Assembly: GCF_012489685.1 (NCBI RefSeq)
Contig: NC_080044.1
Location: forward strand, 62,668,732 to 62,732,731
From: Lotus japonicus
Taxonomy: Eukaryota > Streptophyta > Magnoliopsida > Fabales > Fabaceae
DNA length: 64,000 nt
Direction of reading: 5' to 3'
In this document: in pieces, positions 43,669 to 54,600 of the stretch
Position numbering within the stretch: position 1 is the first letter of the stretch
How the letters are laid out: each line of letters begins with the position of its first letter
The notes under the pieces: model-generated
Seen by the model: the letters and a program-made list of their open reading frames with translations, nothing else
Told to the model about the DNA's origin: nothing
Databases searched by the model: none
Program-made: the position numbers and the translations under genes

Positions 43669-44280
43669 GTGATATGCCCCTCTTCTTTCCAGGTATGTAA
43701 GTGATATGCCCCCCTTTCTTTCCAGGGAGCTGGGAAGAATATGGTAAGTCATATTAACATACAAACGGATCCAAATTTATGTAGTCCAAATCCTAAAGCT
43801 AGTGCATGTAGGCCGAAATATAAGCTGATTAAAGGTGAGCATGAGTTCCTCCAACTACCCAGAGAAACTTTGCTGAGCAGATAGCAAATTCAGCTCTGGA
43901 GCAACCCATCCAACCCTTTCCTCAATGAGTCTTCTTCGGCTGCCTGTTTTTGAAAATTCAAGGACCAAGACTATCAAAAAACAAAGTGTAATAACTCATT
44001 CCAAAATTGTATCTTTTCCCCTGTACCCATGATATCATGTTCATCTAATGGTATAGTTTTGATTCACGAAGTTGGGAAGAAAAAAGTCACCTAAAAGACA
44101 AACCATAGCCTAAAGAAGAGAAACTTTATCCTTGCACAACAAATAAGGCAGTTTCAGTAGGGTTCCACATTTGCTTTAATAGCTGAAAGTGTGATCTTGT
44201 TTAGGAACTAACTTTGGACCTTGTTAAACTAATTTTAATTTCAAAATTACGCAATAACATAAATATAATGACAAACCTTT
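43669..44280. other. Intergenic DNA right of the MITE nest
   Basis: No gene seen. A 30-bp direct duplication, GTGATATGCCCC..CTTTCCAGG, lies at 43669-43695 and 43700-43728. Confidence 0.5.
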
Positions 44281-44289
44281 CAAGTGTGT

Positions 44290-44560
44290 TCATATATAAA
44301 CAAATTGCAAATTTTCTCAATATTAATAGCCTCTACTTCGGTTTCCAAAGCCAGCCTTATTTTCTTTTTCACCTTACATTGAGATTCCAATTTCTTAATG
44401 TTAGACTTCAATGTGGCAATTTCTTATGTTAGTGCTTTATGCTTCTCGGCATTGCCATTTTTATCATTCTCTCAAAACTTTAAATTGGTTTCTCAACCGC
44501 TTCCAAGGCCTTCCTGAGTAAACGAAGCTCTCTTTTGTAATGGTGCAGTCTATCAATCAT
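44290..44560 (-). pseudogene. Decayed coiled-coil coding remnant
   Basis: On the minus strand the sequence reads LHHYKRELRLLRKALEAVEK and then, after a stop and a frame change, EIATLKSNIKKLESQCKV followed by LALETEVEAINIEKICNL. The Lys/Glu/Leu heptad pattern is unlike random AT-rich DNA and suggests a fragment of a long coiled-coil protein. There are at least two in-frame stops. The parent gene is not recognised; the piece may be a retro- or transposon-captured fragment. Confidence 0.35.
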
Positions 44561-45890
44561 CAGATGACAACATCACACCAAGTTGTAAAATAAATTAAAG
44601 GTGACTCTCATTTAGTCGATTAAGTTCATAACGAAACAATAAAGATTACGAAAAATGCAAAAAACTTACATGTTTTCAAGATATAACATTGGAAGAACGG
44701 AAAACAACATTGGAAAAATCTGAAAGAAAAAACAAATTGAAACTAAATCAATGAAATGAAAAATGAGAAAAAAGCTTCATTGTACCGCATTTATAAGAAA
44801 ACATTGTCATTTGGTCAACTAAGTTCATTATAAATTAATTAAAATTAAAAAAAAAACAGCAAGAAACTTACATTAGTTGAAGATTAAATTGTAAAAAAAT
44901 GGAAGCAAACATCATAAAATTGTTCAAGAAAAATAATGAAACACAATTAGAGAAATAACCAAGAAGATGACTTTAACGGTTTATGTAGAAAAAATATTTT
45001 TGAAACGAAATAGAAGTTATGAACATATCATAATAATATTGATAATCAATAGCAAAGAACAAAAACATGCATAAATTACAAAAGTAAAATAAAATGTGTA
45101 ACTTTCATCTATTGAATAAGTGATAACAAAATGCATATTGCGAATAAAGACTAAATCTTACAGGAGTGGGGGATGAAGAATGAGAAAAAATAAGAACGTT
45201 TGGGAAGAACCTTAGCATGAGAACAAAATCTGAAGAAGAAATGATGACGAAATCAGAACAAATAAATTAAAAAGGATAAATAAGGCGAAGAAAGAAGGGC
45301 ACTTACCGGATGGAAGATGATGATGAAGTAAAACTCAATGCCTGAGAATGAAAAGTGATTAAGAAGAAGTGACTGTTGGAGAGGAAAAAGATGCAAAAGA
45401 ACATTTTCTAACCTGATGGAAGAACTTCTTGTGATGAAATGATGTTGTTAGAGAATCCAAATTAGAGAGATTTCCTGCACATAAATGGAGATGCTGAATA
45501 TCAAAATGAGAGAAATGAAAATAAGTTGAAAGAGGAATGAAAATATATTTTATACATGGGAGAAGAAGGAAGAGACTCTTGGTGATTTTGTAACTATAAT
45601 CCATGATCATGAGTTACAAAAGCAACATATAAAACGAGCAAGAATATGAAAAGGTTGTACAAAAAATTTCATAAGAAAAGGGTCAACGGTTAGGATTAGA
45701 AGAAATGAATGACCAAGATTGATTTCATATTGAATTACTCACAAATTTACCTATTTGACCATGGAAAGTTTTCCACCCATGTGCATTAAAATATTAAATT
45801 ACAATTTTACCCTCAAGGTTGCAAAAATTCTCCCTTTATATAGTTTATAGAAGATCACTCTCTCACATTGATTACTTCATTTTTTTTTGG
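44561..45890. other. AT-rich intergenic DNA
   Basis: No gene, RNA or clear element ends were found. An 83-codon minus-strand ORF at 45359-45610 shows no domain and is judged accidental. Confidence 0.5.
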
Positions 45891-46444
45891 GTTAAATATG
45901 TTTTCCGTCCCTGGACTTTCAGCGAGTGTTGGTTTTCGTCCCTCGCCGGAGTAATAGCTGACTTTAGCCCTTGAACATAAGGAAAATAGCTGGTTTTCGT
46001 CCCCACCGGAGTGGTGGTGCTGACCACCGTCTCCACATGTACCGGTCATCCTACGTGGCATGTCCACGTCAATTAATGAGATCTAATTGGATTTTATTTT
46101 AATTCCACATTAAATTAATTAATTATTAAATTATGAAAAATATTCAATAAAAATAACAATAACAAAATAATTATAACATAAAACCTTTCAACATCTTAAA
46201 ATAAATCTTCATTTCAACGTTTAACATTTTCCTAACCCCATCCATCATCATCAACATCTTCATCTTTAACAACACACCAAATCCCTAACCTCAGTTTATT
46301 TCCCTTTCAAATATGAAAGCCAACATACAAGAAGTTTGGGAGATGATGATTGATTTCTGTTAAAAGGAAGGAACTTTAGTTGGATTTGGGTTTCGAATCT
46401 GGGTAAAGATGGTGCCGATCTGATGGCATATGAGCAGTTGTGGT

Positions 46445-47031
46445 CAGTGACGGATGTACATTGGGCAAGGGTGGGTCAAATGCCCCCACCTGATTTTCAC
46501 AAAAAACACTAATAATATTAGTATTAAGATGTATTGCCCCCAGTAAATAATTACAAATGCCCCCACCCACTCATGTTGCATCCGATCATAATTTTGAACT
46601 TTAAGCTTACAGTAAGTTGGCCTTTAAAAAAAAGCTTCCAGTAAGTGCCCCACGCACTCAAATTCAGATTTTCTGTTAATTTGTGTTGTGGATAACAAGA
46701 CTTATATATACATGAAATTTCACAACTAATGTAATGTATTGAACTAGAATTTCATATTTGAAATCAAATATAATAATTAGTGAAATAGGATCGTTTGAGT
46801 AAATTTTGATAGTAATATATTTTTTTCAAAAAAACCCTGAAAAGAAACCACAAGCAAAGTCCAACCAAAAATCTCAAACTAATATATTACGTTGATAAAA
46901 CATATATACTATTTGGCCAAATTGATTTTTTTTTCCTTAAGTGATATTTTATAATTTATATGTCATAAATTCTTGTGATAAAAAAAATTATATATTGCCC
47001 CCACAACATAGAATTCCTGGATCCGTCACTG
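46445..47031. mobile_element. hAT-type MITE inside the MULE
   Basis: Ends CAGTGACGGATGTA (left) and CAGTGACGGATCCAGGAATT (right, minus strand) share the CAGTGACGGAT terminal repeat. A perfect 8-bp duplication GTTGTGGT flanks it (46437-46444, 47032-47039). It is 587 bp, AT-rich and non-coding, with GCCCCCA(C) words at both subterminal zones. Confidence 0.88.
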
Positions 47032-47242
47032 GTTGTGGTGGTTGCGTTTTTTAGTGGCGGGGGCTTGGTTTCTGGTGGAGGGCGGTGGTTGTTGGTTCTG
47101 GGTGGTGGTGTTACAACAGGGCTTATGGTTCATCTTCTTCTCCTCTTCTTCTTCTCCAATTACCCATCATTAAGATCTGATTTTTTGATTTTCCATCTCT
47201 TCTTCCCCTTTTGCTGGATTTTGGGATTTTTGGGTTTCATAA

Positions 47243-50200
47243 TGTAACACCCCGATTTCGGTGGCGTCACTTTAGTAACCAAAGAAATAACTTAAGCGGA
47301 AAAACGTGAATTATTTTTTTTCGATAGTGTAAGTAAAGACAGAAAGAGATGAAACTCTAAAACGAAGATAACAGAACTAATATACAATATGATTACAGCC
47401 CCCACTGTAAGTTGTAAACCACGTCACGAGTAAACCTCCAGTGACGGAAAGTAAAAGAGAGTAACGCCCGTAGGCAAAAGTACAAACCAAGGTAAACATA
47501 CTGTGTCCGCAACACTAAACCTCAAAATCTGAGAACAAGTTGGCCCAGCGGCCTAAGAAAAGACCCCCTAAATCCAACCAGCTCTCTGTGATCTCCATAG
47601 GAAACCACACAAAAAGCTACCGGTAGGAAACTACCCTGTCCCCAAAACTGAAGCATGACGGTCAGAGCATCGACACTACTCCTACACTAATCCCATCTCG
47701 AGTAAGTCGCTCGGTGGCCAGCGGGGTCGACCACCCCTGAACCGTAGTCCTCCTGATCAAGCTTCTTCAACCTAGTTTCCCCTGAAGGGTGAACCATCGT
47801 GAACCGGTCCGCCATACTCAACTGACAATGGCGTAGTCCGCCCAAACACACACAGAAGACGCGAGGGTCAACTCCAAAGAATTATATAAATAATAAAACC
47901 AGATATATAGGGTAATAATTATTTAGCCTCTCAGGCTTATACGTTTAGGGATAACATCCTAGGGTTGCATATATCACTATGAATATAAAGATAATAATAA
48001 CAATTAGCATGCCTCAAGTAGGATAAACAGGTACCAATCACACTCAGCAACTAAGTCAGCATGTATGTTGCATGAAATGCAATGCTGGGTAACAAAATGC
48101 ATTCCGGAAGAAGGATGGACACCATCGAGTCAGCCCTAACACCGGCCAAAGTGGGACCATTCCGCTCGGGCGTCTCTTACACCACACAAAAGTAGTCAGA
48201 TCAGCAGTGAACCCGTAGGTCTGCCATTCCGTCTGCTACTGAGGACCACCGTAGTGTCCTAAATATGGAAATCCGGGTCTTATGACCATTTTGGAATCCA
48301 CCGAGGTCCGGTAATCCGCCGTGTATTAACCTCAAAATGAGTGCATGAATGCAAGTGATTAGCCAAACAACGTCTCCGACCTCACTCGACACGTCGTCAC
48401 GTGTTCTAGCTAACTTATTGTCTCTAAAAAGCCTACCCTAAGGCAAATGTCGATTCTGCGACAAAATGAATTAATCAAAAAGAAGAAGAATGTACTTTGG
48501 AACTCATGGTTCCCGGCTAAACTTTAGATAGCCAATCAATAAACTGCTCATCGAGCGAAAAGGTACCGAAGTACTTGGAAACTTATAGTCTCCGGCTAAA
48601 CTTTAGATAGCCAAACATTAAACTGCTCATCGAGCGAAAGAGTATAAGCATACTCGGAAACTTGTAAGTTTCCTCAAGACTTGGACTCGACGACACTTCT
48701 CATATCTTCAAGACTAATATTCAGGCTCTAAGCTCTTATCTAAATGTTGTTATCATTGTTCAAGGGGTTTAGAGATTGATTAATGTCTTATGAATTTCCT
48801 TTGAGAAAATAGATTTCGTTTAGTCTTATGATACTTCCTATGAGTTTCAGGGATCCCATAATCCCAATTAATTTCTGAGAAGGTCTCGATCCATTAAAAT
48901 ATAACAAGGTCCGAACTTCGTTCGTCCTTTCAAACTCTCTCAAAATCTCATAAAAATTCGGCATGACTTGCCCGCAATCCTCACTCCTCAGAATCTCAGG
49001 TGCACGTGGAATAGCATAAATAAAACAGCTCAGTCAAAAGCATAACAGCATATTCCAACACATCCTAAGTTAACCATGTAGCACATAGCATGTGAATCAT
49101 TTAGCACACAATATCATGGCATCAATTACTCAACAAGGTCGGCCGAAGCCTCAGAGAACAATTCAGACATTTAGCAATTAAGTGCATAACACATAAATCA
49201 AGTCGAACTTGTCGACACCTAAAGCATTATCTAGTAATTCAGAGAGTAGCCCTCACCTGTTGGTTTTCCAGCTCGCTCCTTGGTCTTTCCTTCACGATCT
49301 TCCTCCTCAAGTCCTCCGAATTCCTCAAACGAACCTTAAAGCAATTTCACAGAAATCAATCACAATGAGTCAGAAACTCAGCAAACAATAAGTCCTAGGG
49401 TCACACGGAACACTACAACTCCGTGGTACGACAATCTAACGCGTTAAGACAAGTTTTCGAAAAAGTCGGATTTCCTCCCCCCTTGGTATAGCTCTCGGCC
49501 ACTTTCCTTAATTGGGAGGGTCGATTTTTCTTCGATCAAACTTGGTTCCTAGGTTAACATAAGCCGTAACTAAGACGGTTCTAGGCTCGGAAAAATTTTC
49601 GGATCGAAAACTGATATAGGGGTAGTTTGGTCATTATTTTTAGCTCAGAATTTCAAAATTGGATTTTTGAAAAACAAATTGGATGGGGACGTCCACAACG
49701 ACGTTTATGACGACAAATCCTACTAGCACTAAGCCAAGTCGATAGATTAGAGCGTAAAGGTTGCGACTTTGCCGAAAAATGGGTATTTAGGGTAGAAATT
49801 GATCCTGGCGGCATTTCGTCGACATTTGACAAAATCTAATCCGCAGAACACGCTCAGGAGCATGCAGGGAAGAAGTTTAGACGCTGAAATCAGCTGATTT
49901 GAACAGTTTTTCAAAAACCTCAAAATTTTGAACTCAGAAAGTCGCAGGAGAAATGGATAGAAACGACGATTCGAAGGAGAGTATAGATTACCTACCTCGA
50001 GGTCTTCGATTAGTGACGAACGGTGAAGCAAACGGGCAAGAAACGACGAAGATCCGGATCTCTCTCTCTCTCTAGGAACTCGCGGTTTTGGGGTGGGGGA
50101 AAATGGGTTTTTTTCTCAAAAAATCTAATTTTTCAACTATTTATAGGTTTTGGAAAAAACGGAAAAATGATTTTTTTGCGATTCCGATTTTTCCTGCGCG

Positions 50201-50817
50201 TTCCTCTGCGCATTCTAAGATAGGTTCTGGCGACAGAATTCCAGAACTCAAAACAGGATTCTTGGAATTAAACCAAAAGATCCAAAATCGGCATAAGTCG
50301 GTGTAAGTCGGTTTATCCCGAAAAACTACTTTTTGCAGTGATCGTCGGATGAGAAAACTTCCTTCTGAAGAAAGATTAGGAATGATGAGAGAAATAGGAG
50401 AACGCGGGTGAAATCTTCATTTGAGTTTCCGGATAGAAAAAGTCTTCATCGTCTGTCGATCTTAGGTTTTTCGAACTATCAGGGATTCCGTTTCGGCAAA
50501 CTTCCGAGAATTGGAATTTGACGTTCGTACTTTCCAGGATTTCGCATCGAAATGGTTGTTTAAGGATGGAAAAGAGAAGTTCTAACATTTCTCTGAGGAT
50601 TTTTGGAATTAGTTTCCATCGTGTCCTAAAGCGTAGATTAACTATTCACTAATACCTTCGACCTAAGGTTAAGCGTATGTTAGTCGTGCTATAACTCTTT
50701 CGGTTTTTCGATACATTCTTGGACTTTTCCTGAACCTCTTTCCTTCCCAAATTTATCTTAATCAAATAACTTTTTATTTTATTCACTTATCCAAAACGTT
50801 AAAACTTGGGCCTTACA
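47243..50817 (-). mobile_element. Solo gypsy LTR of a divergent subfamily (3,575 bp)
   Basis: Begins TGTAACACCCCGATTTCGG and ends GGGCCTTACA, flanked by CATAA (47238-47242, 50818-50822). Only one LTR is present. Its right third aligns with the other gypsy LTRs (GAAAACTTCCTTCTGAAG, GATAGAAAAAGTCTTCATCG, TTTCGGCAAACTTCCG) but the left two thirds do not, so it is a related subfamily. Confidence 0.88.
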
Positions 50818-51560
50818 CATAACTTTTGTCTGGGTTAGGGATTGAGGTTGCTATTGGGTGAGGATTGGGGTTATGGGGAATGAGGGGTGGGGGTTGCGAT
50901 GCACGTTGGGGTTGGGTGGTAGTTTTGGGTTGTTCCATCATCCATGGCAGAGATAGTGTTTTCTGGGTTTTGGGGTGTTATGGGTTAAGGTTGTTTTTGG
51001 GTTTTGTCATTTTGGGTTGATGGTTTTCAATTTCTATAAGGGAAAAGGATTAGGGCTGGGGGTTGGGGTGACAGAGAGTGTGGGATATGGGGGATGGTGG
51101 GAAGAAGAAGAATAAAAAAGAAGAACAAGAAAAAGAAAATAGAAGATGATGAAGAAGATGCAGACGAGGTTGAAGAGGAAGAGATAAAAAAATTTGAACA
51201 ATTTTTATGTAGAAGTTCATCATTACAAAAAAACAATAAGATTAAATAATTTAAGAATTAGATTAGATAAGATTTAGTTATTGTTATTAGTGATTTGAGA
51301 TTAAGAATAAAAAAAAAGAATAAAAAATCCAGCTGTGTTCATTAATTGATGTGGCAATGCCACATAGGCTTCCCGTGACATGTGGCCACGGTGGTCAGCG
51401 CCACCACTCCGGCAGGATGAAAACCAGCTATTTTCCTTATGTTCAAGGACTAAAGTCAGCTTTTACTCCGACGAGGGACGAAAACCAGCACTCGCTGAAA
51501 GTCCAGGGACGAAAAACATATTTAACTTTTTTTTTTATCCTCATTCGTTTCTCTTTTATC

Positions 51561-51568
51561 TATAAATA
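51561..51568 (+). promoter_or_regulatory. TAF2 TATA box
   Basis: TATAAATA lies 98 bp before the ATG and 35 bp after the MULE end. It is the only good core promoter signal between the element and the gene. Confidence 0.6.
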
Positions 51569-51665
51569 ACACATCACTCGAGCTAGTTGTGACGAACACA
51601 CACGAGAAAGAGAAAGGAAGAGACCTCGATTTGGTTACTCCTCCACTGAGCGAGTTGGTTCTCTC

Positions 51666-54600
51666 ATGGCGAAGCCTCGCAAGCCCAAGAACGAAGACTC
51701 CAAGCCTGAAAACTCCGGCGCCATCGTTCACCACCAAAAGCTCTGCCTCTCCATCGACCTCCACAAACGCCTCCTCTACGGGTTCGTTCCCCAATTCCTC
51801 ACTGAAAATCATCACTCTCGTTTTCGATTAGGGTTTGTTCGAGTTCGATTTCAATTTTCAGATTCGATTTTGTGTTTTTCACTCGCAGGTACACTGAATT
51901 GAAAATCGCGGTACCGGAGATCGGAATCGTAGGGCTGCACGCGGAGAATCTAGGGATTGGAGGTGTTTGGGTTGATGGTGAGCCTACGGAGTTCGAATAC
52001 TACCCGCATCAACAGCAGCAGGTGGAGGAGGATGGAAAGAGATGGAGCTCGGTGTCTTCTCCTAGCTCTGCTGCTGATGAAGCTGCGTCACTGTACTTGT
52101 CTTCTCTCGAGAAAGAACTCGTCCCCAATTTGCTCATCAACTGCTGTAAACCCTTCAAGCCTGAGACTGAACAGCAGGAGCAACCTGTTTCTGAAAATGG
52201 GTTCCACTCTGCTGAGCCTAAGCAGGTTATAGTTGCTGCTTCTACACTACATACACCCTTGCTTTTGTTACTGACCAGGGTGTTGAACACTGAACAGTGA
52301 ACATTGAACAGTTCTTCTTCAACGTTTTGTTACTAGATAGTTGTGAACCCTAGACATGGAAATCGGGAACTGAATTTTTTAGTAGTAATATGTATAAATT
52401 CGCAGTTATGTATCATAAAAAGTTATTGCAAACAGAAAACTTTGAATCTTCGAAAGTAATCAGACATACTGAATTTTATAATATGTAGATAGTTCAAAAT
52501 TTTAATTATCTGAAGTTGACTATGTGGTACTTAGGGCTCAGTATAGTAACAATGTGATTTATGAACATCGTTTTCTGCTTCGATTTTCCACATTTCTCGT
52601 CAAGAGGCTGCGCGTGCAATTTATTCATAATGGGACCAGAGTCTGATGTTTGTATTGTATTTTCTTCATATTTTGCTTTTTGATATACGTTATACATATA
52701 CGTGTCTTTGAGTCAGCTCACCGGAAAGAAATTGGTTAGGGTTTGTAATTGGTGGGCTAGTGTGGAGTCCTTCCCCAAAAATGTGGTGGTGGAATGTGAG
52801 AAATGAGTTGTTGTGGACTGGTGAGGTTTACTGTTTGTGTTTTCTCATGTAGGTTAATGTTGGGTGCAGAATGTGAGATCTGTTCGTATTGACTATTGGG
52901 TAGAAAAGGCGGAGACAGGAATCCACTTCAGAGATAATTTGCTTCATACTGATAATCAGATAAGGAGAGCGAGGTGTTGGTTCCCTTGTATAGATGACAA
53001 TTCACAGCGATGCTGGTATGAACTGTTTAAAACACTTCCCCATTTGTGTGTGCACGCACCAGGTGCACACGTTTTATAATAATAATAAAAACAAAATTTG
53101 TTTTACATGTATAAACTTTTTGAAGTTTTTTTTTTTCATGTTCAGCTATGACCTGGAGTTCACTGTAGCTCACAATCTTGTGGCTGTCAGTACTGGAAGC
53201 TTGCTATATCAGGTAATGATGAATAATCTTATTGTGCTTGAATTTTAGTTCAAAAGCACGTGAAATACTATGTTAGCAAGGTGATAATATTTAGGAGTTG
53301 TATTATGTTGATAAGTTTATGTAGTTTCTTGCCAAGTCAAACCATGTTTGGGAATTTGAATTTCTTTAATTCCAACCGCTGACCAAATCTAGTATGATTA
53401 CTTCATTTTTTCTTTAAGAAATGCCGAAACCTAGAAATTGCTTTACAAAAGAAATGGATGTAGTAGTGACTGATTAGTGGCTACCATTTAAAGTATTAGA
53501 AATGGTTTCCCCCCCTTATTATGGTTATTAGTAGTTACTCTCTTTTGCTGCCTTACATTGAAGCTTTGAATGTCTGGTTGAATGAGGAAATGCGTTGCTA
53601 TGACTCTGTTTTGTCTACTGAATTGTGTGGCTTCCTTTTAGAAATATAATATAAAAATTATTCATGTGTCTTCAACCAAATTAGCTTTTTGGAATAGTTC
53701 TTGGCATGGTATCAGTGCCTCTATGATCAAGTGGTCTAGGGTTCAATTTTTGTTGTCCCCATTAATCTAATAAAAAGTTGAATTTGAGCACACGGTGGTG
53801 GACCTGTGCATTGTTCACCCTTCAAGCCCAATGGGCTCTTGCATGAGGAGGTGTGTTGCAAATATAATTTAAACCATTCATGTGTCTTCACCTAATAGCT
53901 GAAGCTTTTGGGCTAGTTGGCTCATGACTTTTTCCAATCTACATATTTACAATCTACTCACCTGATCATTGAAATAGCTTCAAGGAGGAATGTCATACAT
54001 TTAAGATTGCTGCCTGCTTTTCCTGTGTGTGATATTTTTGATTAACCTGTAAACCTTTGAGATTGAGCATTGTGGACATTTTATCTACTCTTCCTTTTTG
54101 GACTTCATGCAGCCTTCCCCATATGCCCATACCTTTTCTTTTCTTTGTTTCTCTTTTTTTTTTGTTCTTTTGGGATAATAACATTCATAGCAAAAATAAC
54201 CTTGTCTGTACTTATACCTGTCATTTTGACACATCTATGACTATCTGTGGCCTGGACTTCGATTCCTGACTGGTGCTAGTTTGCGGGGTCACTCTCTGTC
54301 AGCCATATACGGCTATTATTGTTGATTTGTTGTTAGTTGATACAACTCTGCCAGACTACAGGTGTGGTTTTGTTTTCTTGCTGGTGGTGCTTGATTTGCG
54401 GTGATAGCTTAATTGGGAGAGCGTCAGATTGAAGATCTGAAGGTCGCATGTTCAATTCATGCTCACCGCATGCATCTCTAGGTCAAGGATTTATGTAGCC
54501 AAGAGTCCTGCCCATTGGGTTTAGCTTGTTTTATTTAACTCTCTATTTCAAAGAGTACATTTAACTATCACAATTCACTAGTTTTCAAGCAGTTTCTCAC

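Larger units (their letters stand above)
45891..51526. mobile_element. MULE-like element with ~187-bp inverted repeats
   Basis: Left arm 45891-46078 and right arm 51340-51526 are inverted copies (GTTAAATATG...CGTCCCTGGACTTTCAGCGA...AATTAATGA) with scattered differences. Both arms abut T-rich tracts, so the expected 9-bp duplication cannot be read unambiguously. Without the two nested insertions the element is about 1.5 kb. The interior is G-rich on the plus strand (GGGTTGGGG-like words, 50820-51070) and GAAGAAGAA-rich, with no transposase. Such ends, recognised as a widespread legume family, support a non-autonomous Mutator-type element. Confidence 0.75.

Noticed and set aside
45855..46067. 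Minus-strand ORF of 70 codons and its twin at 51351-51569
   Set aside because: Both are translations of the MULE inverted repeat arms; the sequence is repeated because the arms are.
51522..51815. 97-codon minus-strand ORF over TAF2 exon 1
   Set aside because: Antisense shadow of the TAF2 coding exon and leader.
53701..53760. tRNA-derived SINE head (GGTATCAG..GGTTCAATT)
   Set aside because: There is no A box at the right distance and direct repeats flank the segment, so a TRIM with a primer site fits better.
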